A DNA stretch of 40,005 nucleotides. It comes from an uncultured Campylobacter sp. Its GTDB lineage: Bacteria; Campylobacterota; Campylobacteria; Campylobacterales; Campylobacteraceae. The translations under genes were made by a program, and so were the position numbers. The stretch covers positions 1 to 40,005 of the forward strand of contig NZ_CAJPMA010000002.1 of the NCBI RefSeq assembly GCF_905371695.1. Reading direction: 5' to 3'. This document shows, one piece after another, positions 24,933-33,669 of this stretch. Below the pieces are notes generated by a model. That model saw only the letters and a program-made list of their open reading frames with translations. It was not told where the DNA came from and did not search any database. The first letter of the stretch is position 1. Each line of letters begins with the position of its first letter.

Positions 24933-26349
24933 ATTCGGTATCGTGCTAGCCGTTTTTGCCGTGCTTTACGCGCTAATAACCGGTATGTTTTTTAAATTTT
25001 ATCAAGAATTAGCCGTAAAAGACGCGAAAAAAGAGGCCTTTCACATACTAAACACGATGAATGCCGTAAGAGATTACGTCTCCTCCGTTCAGCGTCCGCT
25101 TATTAGCGAACTTAAAAAAAGCGGAGCCTTAAACGCCGATTTTTTCGATCCGCGCTTACTTTCGTCATCTTATATAGCGCGAGAAATTTATAACATTCAG
25201 CGCGAAAAATATTCTATCGATTACGATTACAAGCTAGTAGCGACCGACCCGCTAAATCCCGCGCATTTAGGCGACGAGTTTGAAAACGAAATTTTAGAGG
25301 GATTTAAAGAGGGAAAATACGACGAATACGCAAAAATAGTAAAAAATGCAGGCACTTCCTACGTTTTCGTGGGGCTGCCGGTAAAAACTACCGACGCTAC
25401 TTGCGTCGTCTGCCATAGTATAAATTCCGCGCCTAAAAAGATGATAGAAAAATACGGTGCCGATATTACGGAATTTCAAAGCAAAGTCGGCGATACGATA
25501 GCCATGGTATCGTTTAAAGTTCCCGTAAAAGACGTGCTTTTAAACCACGTAAAAGAATTCTCGATAAGCGCGGCGGCGCTATTTATCGTCTTTGCGGTTT
25601 TAGTCTTTTTTATATACAAAATTCATCAAAAAGTAATAAAAATTAAAGAGCAAAACAAACAACTAATGGTCAGTCAGTCGCGCTTAGCCTCGATGGGCGA
25701 AATGATAGCTAATATATCGCATCAATGGAAACAGCCGCTTTCTCAAATAGGAACGGCGTTAATAAATTTAGAGCTTTTTAGCGAGCGGGGAAAGCTAGAT
25801 AGCGGTAGGCTAAAAAATAAGCTAGACGAGATCGGCGAGCAGGTAAAATTTATGTCAGAAACCATAGACGATTTTAAACATTTTTTTAATCCAAATGCGC
25901 CTAAGTGCGAATATACCAGCGAGCAAGCTGTAAATAAAGCGTGTAAAATTTTAGCTCCGACTCTACGCGCGAAAGCTATAAATTTAAACGTAAAAATAGA
26001 GCAAAATTTTACACGTTTCGGTAATATTAACGAACTTATTCAAGTTTTAATAAATATAATAAATAACGCCAAAGACGCGATTTGCGAGCAAAACTGCGAG
26101 CAAAGAGAGATAACAATAACCTCGCTTACGCAAGACGGCGTTCAAATGATCGAGATAGAAAATAGCGGTAAACCGATTAAACAAGACGAAATTTCAAAGA
26201 TATTCGAGCCTTATTTTACTACGAAATCCTCTGGTAGCGGACTCGGGCTATATATGAGCAAGGTTATAATAGAAAAAAACGGCGGCAGTATAGAAGTTCG
26301 TAACTTAACGAATTGCGTAAAATTTACTATTAAATTTTTAAATTTATAA
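24922..26349 (+). CDS. mccS: Sensor histidine kinase with periplasmic heme c domain, MccS-like
   Basis: 475 residues, GTG start inside the end of the regulator gene. Membrane segment at 5-27, periplasmic domain at 28-215 of the Tll0287/DUF3365 type with a covalent heme c site CVVCH (C161, C164, H165), membrane segment at about 213-235, then the kinase core: H267 in NISHQWKQPLSQ, N box INIINNAKDAI, and G box KSSGSGLGLYMSK. It should phosphorylate the adjacent regulator. The heme makes a redox, oxygen, NO or sulfur-oxyanion signal plausible (inference). A role in controlling mcc follows from position directly upstream of mccA. Confidence 0.88.
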   Translation: MKYRFGIVLAVFAVLYALITGMFFKFYQELAVKDAKKEAFHILNTMNAVRDYVSSVQRPLISELKKSGALNADFFDPRLLSSSYIAREIYNIQREKYSIDYDYKLVATDPLNPAHLGDEFENEILEGFKEGKYDEYAKIVKNAGTSYVFVGLPVKTTDATCVVCHSINSAPKKMIEKYGADITEFQSKVGDTIAMVSFKVPVKDVLLNHVKEFSISAAALFIVFAVLVFFIYKIHQKVIKIKEQNKQLMVSQSRLASMGEMIANISHQWKQPLSQIGTALINLELFSERGKLDSGRLKNKLDEIGEQVKFMSETIDDFKHFFNPNAPKCEYTSEQAVNKACKILAPTLRAKAINLNVKIEQNFTRFGNINELIQVLINIINNAKDAICEQNCEQREITITSLTQDGVQMIEIENSGKPIKQDEISKIFEPYFTTKSSGSGLGLYMSKVIIEKNGGSIEVRNLTNCVKFTIKFLNL

Positions 26350-26390
26350 AATATTTATATTTTCTCCCTAGTTTCCCCCTTTTTAGCTGT

Positions 26391-26412
26391 ATGATTATCA
26401 ACGTGAAATCAT
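26391..26412. promoter_or_regulatory. Inverted repeat in the mccA promoter region
   Basis: ATGATT (26391-26396) and AATCAT (26407-26412) form a perfect 6-bp inverted repeat with a 10-bp centre, 40-60 bp before mccA. It could be an operator for a dimeric regulator (FNR/CRP-like or MccR). The gap also holds a pyrimidine tract (CTCCCTAGTTTCCCCC). Confidence 0.35.
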
Positions 26413-26451
26413 ATTGATTTTAGAAGTTCAATTTTTCAAAAGGAGGAACAC

Positions 26452-28521
26452 GTGAAAAAGTTGAATAAAGTGTTGCTCGGTTTAGTTGCAGGCGCTAGCG
26501 TCCTCACCTCGGTAGCCTGTGCCGAGGGGATGAACCACGGCATGGAACTAAGCAAGGGGGCTCAAAAGGTCATCGCAAATCCTAAGGGAACTTTGCAAAG
26601 TAGAGGCATTACGTCCTTGCAGGACTACGTTGTAGAAGAGCAAGAGATATACGAGTGGCTATTTAAAAATCACCCTATTTTTACAAAATACGGCGGTAAA
26701 ACGGTCGGCAAGCTTGTAGTTCACGACCGCGGTCTTGAATGGCTCGCCGAAGGTCACGGAAACGATTTTTCAAAAGCTAGTAAAAGAGACGGCGGTAACG
26801 GATACAGCTCTATGATGTATAGAATTCCCGCAGGATCTTCGCTGCAATTTCCTAATAAATTCATAGGATCCGAAAAGTGCGGCGAGTGCCACCCGGCGCA
26901 GTACGAAGTATGGAGCAGATCTCGTCACGCTACGACTATTCGATTTCCAGGCGAGCACCCCGAGGTTAATAACAACTTAACCGAACCCGTGTTTGCGCCT
27001 AACACCGCTTCTATCCTTCCGCAAGGTATAACTCCTGACGTCATCTATGCGACCGTAGGTCACCTAAGAACTAAACTAGGCTACGTAGACGCTTGGTTGC
27101 TTAGAGGAACTTACTACGTAGAGGGCGGTTTACTTAGAGACGGCACCGGTCAGATCGTAGCCGGCGGTAACCAGTTCCAAAGGACTTGGGCGTTAAATTT
27201 AGATGACGAAACCGTTAAAAAAATTAGAAAATTAGTTCCGGAATTTCCGCTTACGCTTGAAGAATACGGCGATAACGGCGGATACGTTCGCGGACTTGCT
27301 TCATACGCCGCAAAACACAAAAAATCTATGTTTTTCCAAGCAAACGCTTCATACTGCGAAGTTTGCCACCCGTTTAAATTCGACTTTAAAACTAAGAAAG
27401 AATTTTACGCGGCTCTGGGTAACGCAAAAGAGCTTCAAAAACACACGATATCAAAAGGCGTAAGCTGCGAAGAGTGCCACGGAGCGGGCGGACACTTAGA
27501 CGGAGCTACGAATTTTAGAACTTCAAACTGCGAACGCTGTCACCAAAGATTTAATTTTAGCCCCGATCTTGCTAAAAATCCGGCCAACGTAGGCAAATTA
27601 GACAAATCGCTAAGCTCTAAATTTAAATCTATGGGACCTGGATGCGGATCCGAGGGCTCTCAGTCATATTTTACGGCTCACTACGACAAAGGAATGCGCT
27701 GCGTAACCTGCCACGACCCTCACGATAACACGGGTCCGGTAGTAGGCGACAGAAGCGTTAAAGGGCTAAATTATAACTCCGAACAAGGCTATTTAAGCGC
27801 GTTCTATACGAAACCGAAAATTAAAAAAACGTGCGCCGATTGCCACAAAGAGCAGGCTTATATATTCTCAAAAGCCGATACTCATAAAAACAACACTTGC
27901 GCGTCTTGCCACATGCCGTTTATGATGAGCTGCGAGAATTTCTACGCTATTCAGTTCCAAGAAAACGCGGGATTTGATACGCAAAGACGCTCTCATATCT
28001 GGAAAATCGACGTAAGTCCGGATAGAAAAACCCTAGTCCCAGGTGCCGCCGCGCAAGGTCCGAGGGATGCGAAGGATTGGCACTTTGAAAGAGATAGTAA
28101 AGGCTATAACTTCGTAGATCTTATGTGGGCGTGCGCTAGAACTTCGTGGGCGGATAAAGACATGCAAGACAATAAAGGTTGCCATAGTCCGGTAGTTTCC
28201 GAACTTAAAGAGACGTTACACTTCAAAAACCAAAAACAAGTTTACGATGAGGTAATGGGATGGCAAACGCCGGTAAAAGCCGACTTTACGAGCGTAAAAA
28301 TAGGTATTCAGGGCATCTACGGAATTTTAGAGGTTAAAAAGCTAAATCCTACCGATAAAACTAGAGTTTACGAGCTAATCGAAAAAGCTCAGGATACGAT
28401 AGATCTTTTGGAAAAAGACGGCTCTTGGGGTATGCACGGCTTTAAATACACTAAACAAAGACTAGACGCCGCCAAAGAGTATATTAAAGAGGCTCAAAGG
28501 ATATTAAACGCAAGCCTATAA
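26452..28521 (+). CDS. mccA: Octaheme c-copper sulfite reductase MccA
   Basis: 689 residues. Periplasmic enzyme reducing sulfite to sulfide with six electrons. Signal peptide 1-24 (cut after VACA). Seven CXXCH hemes are seen at C143, C302, C339, C360, C417, C461 and C483. The eighth is the special CX15CH site: C561 to C577-H578 with exactly 15 residues between. Two non-heme cysteines, C398 (GPGCGS) and C494 (MMSCEN), correspond to the pair known to bind Cu(I) next to heme 2 in W. succinogenes MccA. The start is GTG with a strong AAAAGGAGG 5 nt upstream. First gene of the long mcc operon; a stem-loop follows it. Confidence 0.97.
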   Translation: MKKLNKVLLGLVAGASVLTSVACAEGMNHGMELSKGAQKVIANPKGTLQSRGITSLQDYVVEEQEIYEWLFKNHPIFTKYGGKTVGKLVVHDRGLEWLAEGHGNDFSKASKRDGGNGYSSMMYRIPAGSSLQFPNKFIGSEKCGECHPAQYEVWSRSRHATTIRFPGEHPEVNNNLTEPVFAPNTASILPQGITPDVIYATVGHLRTKLGYVDAWLLRGTYYVEGGLLRDGTGQIVAGGNQFQRTWALNLDDETVKKIRKLVPEFPLTLEEYGDNGGYVRGLASYAAKHKKSMFFQANASYCEVCHPFKFDFKTKKEFYAALGNAKELQKHTISKGVSCEECHGAGGHLDGATNFRTSNCERCHQRFNFSPDLAKNPANVGKLDKSLSSKFKSMGPGCGSEGSQSYFTAHYDKGMRCVTCHDPHDNTGPVVGDRSVKGLNYNSEQGYLSAFYTKPKIKKTCADCHKEQAYIFSKADTHKNNTCASCHMPFMMSCENFYAIQFQENAGFDTQRRSHIWKIDVSPDRKTLVPGAAAQGPRDAKDWHFERDSKGYNFVDLMWACARTSWADKDMQDNKGCHSPVVSELKETLHFKNQKQVYDEVMGWQTPVKADFTSVKIGIQGIYGILEVKKLNPTDKTRVYELIEKAQDTIDLLEKDGSWGMHGFKYTKQRLDAAKEYIKEAQRILNASL

Positions 28522-28527
28522 CGGCAA

Positions 28528-28552
28528 AGGAGGCGGCCTTGCGCCGTCTCTT
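28528..28552 (+). other. Stem-loop between mccA and mccB
   Basis: GAGGCGGC (28530-28537) pairs with GCCGTCTC (28543-28550) over a 5-nt loop, extended by a G-T and an A-T pair to 10 bp. It is followed by TTAAATTTTAAAATTTT. It may be a partial terminator or a 3' mRNA stabiliser that lets mccA be made in excess over the genes behind it. Confidence 0.6.
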
Positions 28553-28578
28553 AAATTTTAAAATTTTAGAGGTAAAAC

Positions 28579-29343
28579 ATGCGAAAAATGCTCTTTTTAA
28601 TACCGATTTTAACGGCTAGCTTATCTTATGCGGCAAATATTAACGAAGGCGAAGAACGCGAAGCCTACGCTATCGGCGCTTCTACGGGCGAATATTTGCT
28701 AAATCAGATAAACGGACAAGAAAAACTAGGTATAAAAACGGATAAAAATTTAGTTTTAGAGGGTTTTTTGGATGCTTTTAAGGCTCAGTCTAAGCTAAAA
28801 CGAGACGAGATAGATAAGAGTCTAAGCGATAGAGCCGCTAAACTAAATAAAGCCGTAGATAAACTTAGTAAAGCCGAGCTTGAAAAAAATTTAAAAGACG
28901 GCAAAGAATATATGGCTAAAAACGCTAAAAATAAAAGCGTTAAGACTACAAAATCGGGCTTGCAATACGAAATTTTAGCCCTTGGAGACGGAGATACGCC
29001 AAAAGACGAGAGCGTAGTCGTAGTAAATTATAAAGCTTATTTAATAGACGGCACCGTTTTTGAAGATACGACTACGTCTAAAACGCCCGCCCACTTATCT
29101 ATGGTAAATATCATAGACGGACTTGCGGAGGGTTTAAAACTAATGAAAGCGGGTTCAAAATACAAATTTACCATACCTAGCGAGCTAGCTTACGGCGATC
29201 AGGGTATGGACGCGGTTCCAGCGGGTGCGGTCGTGATATTTGAAGCCGAGCTTTTAAAAGTGCTAAAACCGGGCGAATTGGCCGGCGCGGCGAAAGAGCT
29301 AACCGAAAAAGAGATCGAAAATTTTCACGGGACGCAAAAGTAA
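28579..29343 (+). CDS. mccB: FKBP-type peptidyl-prolyl isomerase MccB
   Basis: 254 residues. Signal peptide 1-18 (MRKMLFLIPILTASLSYA), so periplasmic. Residues about 22-115 are the helical dimerisation region of FkpA/Mip-type proteins, and 120-235 the FKBP fold (VVVNYKAYLIDGTVFEDTT, YKFTIPSELAYGDQGM, VPAGAVVIFEAELLKV). It probably helps fold MccA, as the equivalent gene in Wolinella's mcc cluster is thought to. It lies 57 bp after mccA, beyond the stem-loop, and 21 bp before mccC. Signal and domain calls are direct; the client is inferred. Confidence 0.92.
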   Translation: MRKMLFLIPILTASLSYAANINEGEEREAYAIGASTGEYLLNQINGQEKLGIKTDKNLVLEGFLDAFKAQSKLKRDEIDKSLSDRAAKLNKAVDKLSKAELEKNLKDGKEYMAKNAKNKSVKTTKSGLQYEILALGDGDTPKDESVVVVNYKAYLIDGTVFEDTTTSKTPAHLSMVNIIDGLAEGLKLMKAGSKYKFTIPSELAYGDQGMDAVPAGAVVIFEAELLKVLKPGELAGAAKELTEKEIENFHGTQK

Positions 29344-29364
29344 ATCCTTAATAAAGGGTATGTT

Positions 29365-30027
29365 ATGAAATTTCAAAGAAGAGAATTTTTAAAGTATTTA
29401 GCGCTAGGATCTGCGGGCGCCGCGCTAACGGGTTGCGGAGCGAAGCCTACGGGGGAGGATGCTAAAAGGCCGAATTTCGGTATGATCTTTGATCAAAATA
29501 AATGCGTGGGCTGTACGGACTGCGAGATAGCCTGTAAAAAGGTAAATTTAGTCCCGCAAGGTCAAGTAAGGCTTTATATCCAAGATAAAACCGACCAAAA
29601 TTCGCGCCTTGATAGGCGCTTCGTGCGGGTTAGCTGCCAGCAGTGCGTAGAGGCTCCGTGCGTAAACGTCTGCCCGACGAACGCCTGTCATAAAGACGAA
29701 AAGACGGGTATAACGACTACTAACGCCGATGATTGTATCGCCTGTAAATACTGCATCGTAGCTTGTCCTTACGACGTGCGTTTTATAAATAACAAAACTC
29801 ATGCTGCAGAGAGCTGCAACTTCTGCTTGGACACGAATTTAGCTCAAAATAAAGAGCCCGCCTGCGTTGAGGCATGCAGATACGACGCGCTGGTTTTCGG
29901 CGATCTAAACGACGAAAATTCGCACATAAGTCAATTATTAAAGATTAAAGACAGCTTGCGTATGCGCCCCGAATGCGGCACTAAACCGAGCTTGCGCTAT
30001 ATACCTGCGGTAAAAATGGGGGTGTGA
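29365..30027 (+). CDS. mccC: Four [4Fe-4S] ferredoxin MccC with Tat and lipoprotein signals
   Basis: 220 residues. Electron carrier between the quinol dehydrogenase MccD and MccA, related to NrfC. The N-terminus has a twin-arginine motif QRREFLK (R5, R6) and then a lipobox LTGC (C24), so it may be exported folded and lipid-anchored in the periplasm. Sixteen cluster cysteines are arranged in four sets: C47/50/53/57, C91/94/99/103, C124/127/130/134 and C151/154/167/171. Ends 1 bp before the mccD ATG. Confidence 0.95.
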   Translation: MKFQRREFLKYLALGSAGAALTGCGAKPTGEDAKRPNFGMIFDQNKCVGCTDCEIACKKVNLVPQGQVRLYIQDKTDQNSRLDRRFVRVSCQQCVEAPCVNVCPTNACHKDEKTGITTTNADDCIACKYCIVACPYDVRFINNKTHAAESCNFCLDTNLAQNKEPACVEACRYDALVFGDLNDENSHISQLLKIKDSLRMRPECGTKPSLRYIPAVKMGV

Positions 30028-30028
30028 G

Positions 30029-30988
30029 ATGGACGGCGCGATAAATTTTACCTATACTTTTTCCCACGGCATCGAGTGGCATTGGCCTATCGCGCTTTAC
30101 CTGCTTTTAGCGGGTATGAGCGGCGGGGCTTTGGTAGTTTCTTTACTTATTAAATTTTATAAAAAGCAAGAGGGTAGCACGCCTTTGTTTAAAGCTGCGT
30201 CGCTGCTTTCTTTAATAACTATCTTACTCGGTATGGTTTGCCTAGTCGCCGACCTTGAAAAGCCGCTTTATTTTTGGAAAATTTTGATTAATTATAACTT
30301 TAAATCTGTAATGTCCGTGGGCGTCGCCGCGCTTTGCGTTTATATCCCGCTTAGCTTCGTTACCGCGCTTTACGCGTTTGAGCGCGAGCTGTTAGGACTG
30401 GGTGCGTTTGCGGGATTGATTAAGTTTGTAATGAAAATTTTAAACGCGTTAAAGCCGATAATTTATCCGCTAACGCTAATCTTTGCGGTAGCGATCTGCG
30501 CTTATACGGGCTTTTTAATCTCCGTGCTCGTGCGATTTCCTTTGCTAAATACGGCGGTTTTGCCCGCTTTATTCATAGCTTCGGGACTAAGCGCGGGTAT
30601 AGCGGGCGCTAGCATTATCGCCGCGCTTTGCTTTAAAGCGGATACTCACGGCGGAGACATTAAAATTTTACACGCCGTAGAATGGCCGGTTTTAGCGATG
30701 GAAATTTTACTCATCGGTATGATTTTCGTATCGTTAATTATCGGAAGCGACGCGCAAAAAGCCGCGAGCGTAGCGTTTTATCAAGGATATTACGCTAAAA
30801 TGTTTTGGCTAGGCGTCGTAGCCGCGGGCTTTGGCGTACCGCTAGCGCTAAATTTCGCGCTAGGCAAATTTGTGGCGCATTCTAAATTCGCCTTTTACGT
30901 TAGCGCGTTAGCTAGCATTTTAGGCGTATTTATGCTAAGAATGTTTATCCTTTACGCCGGACAGACTTACGATATATTGCATATTTAA
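30029..30988 (+). CDS. mccD: NrfD-like menaquinol dehydrogenase MccD
   Basis: 319 residues, about eight membrane helices and no signal peptide. The N-terminal segment with HWPIALYLLLAGMSGGAL (near residues 18-35) is the typical NrfD/PsrC start. It oxidises menaquinol at the inner membrane and passes electrons to MccC. It is 1 bp after mccC and 13 bp before ccsA1. Family members lack cofactors of their own, and none is visible here. Confidence 0.95.
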   Translation: MDGAINFTYTFSHGIEWHWPIALYLLLAGMSGGALVVSLLIKFYKKQEGSTPLFKAASLLSLITILLGMVCLVADLEKPLYFWKILINYNFKSVMSVGVAALCVYIPLSFVTALYAFERELLGLGAFAGLIKFVMKILNALKPIIYPLTLIFAVAICAYTGFLISVLVRFPLLNTAVLPALFIASGLSAGIAGASIIAALCFKADTHGGDIKILHAVEWPVLAMEILLIGMIFVSLIIGSDAQKAASVAFYQGYYAKMFWLGVVAAGFGVPLALNFALGKFVAHSKFAFYVSALASILGVFMLRMFILYAGQTYDILHI

Positions 30989-31001
30989 AAACGGGAGCTA
31001 C

Positions 31002-33659
31002 ATGAAGCCGATAAATTTGTTTTTATCTTACGGATTTATTATCTTCATGTTGCTCGTTTTAGCGGTCGCAGCGGGTTCGGCTACCTTTTTAGAGAGCTTT
31101 TACGATACTCAGACCGCTAAAATTTTGGTCTACGACGCCCTTTGGTTCGAGGCGGTTATGCTCTGTCTCGCCGTTTCTCTGACGGGCGTTGTTATAAAAA
31201 CGAAAATGTACCGAAAATTCGGCGTTTTTACCCTACATCTAGCTTTCATCGTTATTATTTTAGGCGCGTTTTTAACTAGATATTTCGGCGAAGAGGGCGT
31301 GTTGCATCTTAGGGAAGGGCAAAGCTCGGACGAGATGGTAAGCGTAAAGCCGTTTTTGCAAATTTCGGCGGCTAACGAACTTTTTGAAATTCCTTTAAAT
31401 TTAGCTAGCGTCGGCGACAACGACTTTGAAATTTCAAAAACTATAAATTCCAAAAATTTTAGCGTAAAATTCGTATCTTATAAGCCCGCACCCAAAGGCG
31501 AACGCGGCAAATTAACTGTAAAAGCGGGCTTTGAAGGCGAGCCGCAAAAAGAGTTAGTCTTGCGCGGCGGAGCGGGTTGGATCAGCGAGCCCGCCGTTTT
31601 GGAGCAAAGCGGCGAGCGCGTAGGGATCGCTTGGGGCTCAAAGAAGATAAAGCTGCCGTTTTTTATAGAACTCGTCAAATTTAAACTAGAAAGATACGCG
31701 GGCTCGCAAAGCCCCTCCTCTTACGCCAGCGACGTAAAGATACTCGGTAAAGACGGCAAAAACTTACTTGAATACGAAATTTTTATGAATCGTCCGCTTA
31801 CCTACGGTGGGATAAAATTTTTCCAATCATCATACGATACCGACGAAAAGGGATCGGCGCTCGAAGTAAATCGCGATCCCGGAAAATGGGTAACTTATCT
31901 TGGATATTTTATGCTTTGCGTCGGATTTTTAGCAAATTTTTTCTCTCGCGGCAGCCGTTTTGAAAAGTTAAATAATTTCATAAAAAATAGCAAAATTTTA
32001 CTCGTTTTCGCCTTTTTTACCGCGCTATCTTGCGGCATAAGAGCGGACGAAGAATTTTCCGCTCGCCACGCAAACGGCGCGCTTGCGGAGCTTTTGGTGC
32101 AAGATTATATGGGGCGCGTAAAGCCGTTTAGTACCGAGGCTTACGAGGTCGTTAGTAAAATGAGCGGACGGACGTCGCTTTTTGGGCTTAGTCCCGAGCA
32201 GATCATACTTGCTATGAATATAAATCCTACGCTTTGGCAGGACATAGATATTATTAAAATAAGCGACGAGCGGATAAAAAAGCTGCTAAATTTGCCCAAA
32301 AGCAGGAATTTCGTAAGCTTTTCGTTTATGTTCGACGATGGAGGATTTTATAAACTAAGCAAAGAAGTAGACGCCGCAAACGCGATGCCTCCCTCAAAGC
32401 GAGGCGCGCTGGAAAACGAGCTTATAAAATTCGACGAGCGGATAAACGTCGCCTATCTTACGTTTAAAGGGGTATTTTTTAAATTTATACCAGTGCCGGG
32501 CGATCCGCAAAATAGATGGCTCTCGCCTAACGACGCCTTTAACGAAGATAGGCTTTCAGACGATATTAAAGCGCTTTTAAACGAGTATTTGACGGGGCTT
32601 AACGAGGGCGCAAACGCGAACGAGTGGGATAGGGCGGATAAGGCGCTAAAAGAGCTTAAAAATTTTCAGCGCGCCGCTTCGCCCGCTCTTTTGCCCAGCG
32701 AATTTCGCGTAAAAACGGAGGTTATTTACAATAAAATTTCAATCTTTAAAAAGCTGGTCTATTTTTATTTGGCGTTCGGCGCGGCGACGCTTATAGCGGC
32801 TTTTATAGTGCTATTTTTGCGCAGAGATTTTAACCCGCTTAAAAAGCTGGCCTTTTTTATATTTATATGCGCCTTTATTTCGCATGCCGTGGGACTTGCC
32901 GCGCGCTGGTACATTTCAGGGCACGCGCCTTGGAGCGACGGCTATGAAAGTATGGTTTATATCGGATTTTCAGCCGCGCTCGCGGGCGCGATATTTTTTA
33001 GAAAGTCCTTGCTAACGCTTTCGGCGGCTTCGTTACTCGCGGGCGTTTTTATGCTAACGGCGCATATGAGCTTCGTAAATCCTCAAATTACGAATTTAGT
33101 TCCGGTTCTAAAATCGTATTGGCTTACGATACACGTCTCGGTTATCACCGCAAGCTACGGGTTTTTGGGGCTTAGCTGCTTACTCGCCGCGCTTGCGCTT
33201 TTATTAATGGCGCTTAAAACTAAGCGAAATTTAGATAGATTAAACGAGCAAATTCGCTATTTAGCCGCGATTACGGAAGTTAGTCTAATCGTCGGCCTTT
33301 GTTTGCTAACGTTAGGAAATTTTTTCGGAGGCGTTTGGGCGAACGAGAGCTGGGGGCGATACTGGGGCTGGGATAGCAAAGAGACTTGGTCTTTCGTAAG
33401 CATTATCGTTTACGTTTGCGTAACGCATATGCGTTTCGTAAAGCGTCTAAATTCGATTTATCTATTTTTAGTCGCTTCGTTCGTATCGTATAGCTCGGTA
33501 ATAATGACTTATTTCGGGGTAAATTTTTACCTAACGGGCATGCACTCGTATGCTACGGGCGATACGCCTAATATGCCGAAATTTATTTATTTTATAATAG
33601 CGGGTGCGGTTATTTTGATCGTAGCGGCTTATAGAGGACGAGAAGTAAAAACTATATAA
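31002..33659 (+). CDS. ccsA1: Cytochrome c synthase, fused CcsBA type, dedicated heme lyase
   Basis: 885 residues, fusion of ResB/CcsB (about 1-330) with CcsA (about 580-885). Membrane segments near 8-28, 42-62, 72-92, 292-312 and 328-346, a large periplasmic region around 350-575, then the C-terminal helices. The heme-handling WWD motif is WANESWGRYWGWDSKETW (about 779-796). Such synthases attach heme to CXXCH; in Wolinella, CcsA1 is needed for the CX15CH heme of MccA, and this gene's place in the mcc operon makes that role very likely here. A separate general synthase is expected elsewhere in the genome. Confidence 0.93.
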   Translation: MKPINLFLSYGFIIFMLLVLAVAAGSATFLESFYDTQTAKILVYDALWFEAVMLCLAVSLTGVVIKTKMYRKFGVFTLHLAFIVIILGAFLTRYFGEEGVLHLREGQSSDEMVSVKPFLQISAANELFEIPLNLASVGDNDFEISKTINSKNFSVKFVSYKPAPKGERGKLTVKAGFEGEPQKELVLRGGAGWISEPAVLEQSGERVGIAWGSKKIKLPFFIELVKFKLERYAGSQSPSSYASDVKILGKDGKNLLEYEIFMNRPLTYGGIKFFQSSYDTDEKGSALEVNRDPGKWVTYLGYFMLCVGFLANFFSRGSRFEKLNNFIKNSKILLVFAFFTALSCGIRADEEFSARHANGALAELLVQDYMGRVKPFSTEAYEVVSKMSGRTSLFGLSPEQIILAMNINPTLWQDIDIIKISDERIKKLLNLPKSRNFVSFSFMFDDGGFYKLSKEVDAANAMPPSKRGALENELIKFDERINVAYLTFKGVFFKFIPVPGDPQNRWLSPNDAFNEDRLSDDIKALLNEYLTGLNEGANANEWDRADKALKELKNFQRAASPALLPSEFRVKTEVIYNKISIFKKLVYFYLAFGAATLIAAFIVLFLRRDFNPLKKLAFFIFICAFISHAVGLAARWYISGHAPWSDGYESMVYIGFSAALAGAIFFRKSLLTLSAASLLAGVFMLTAHMSFVNPQITNLVPVLKSYWLTIHVSVITASYGFLGLSCLLAALALLLMALKTKRNLDRLNEQIRYLAAITEVSLIVGLCLLTLGNFFGGVWANESWGRYWGWDSKETWSFVSIIVYVCVTHMRFVKRLNSIYLFLVASFVSYSSVIMTYFGVNFYLTGMHSYATGDTPNMPKFIYFIIAGAVILIVAAYRGREVKTI

Positions 33660-33669
33660 AGGAGAGAAT

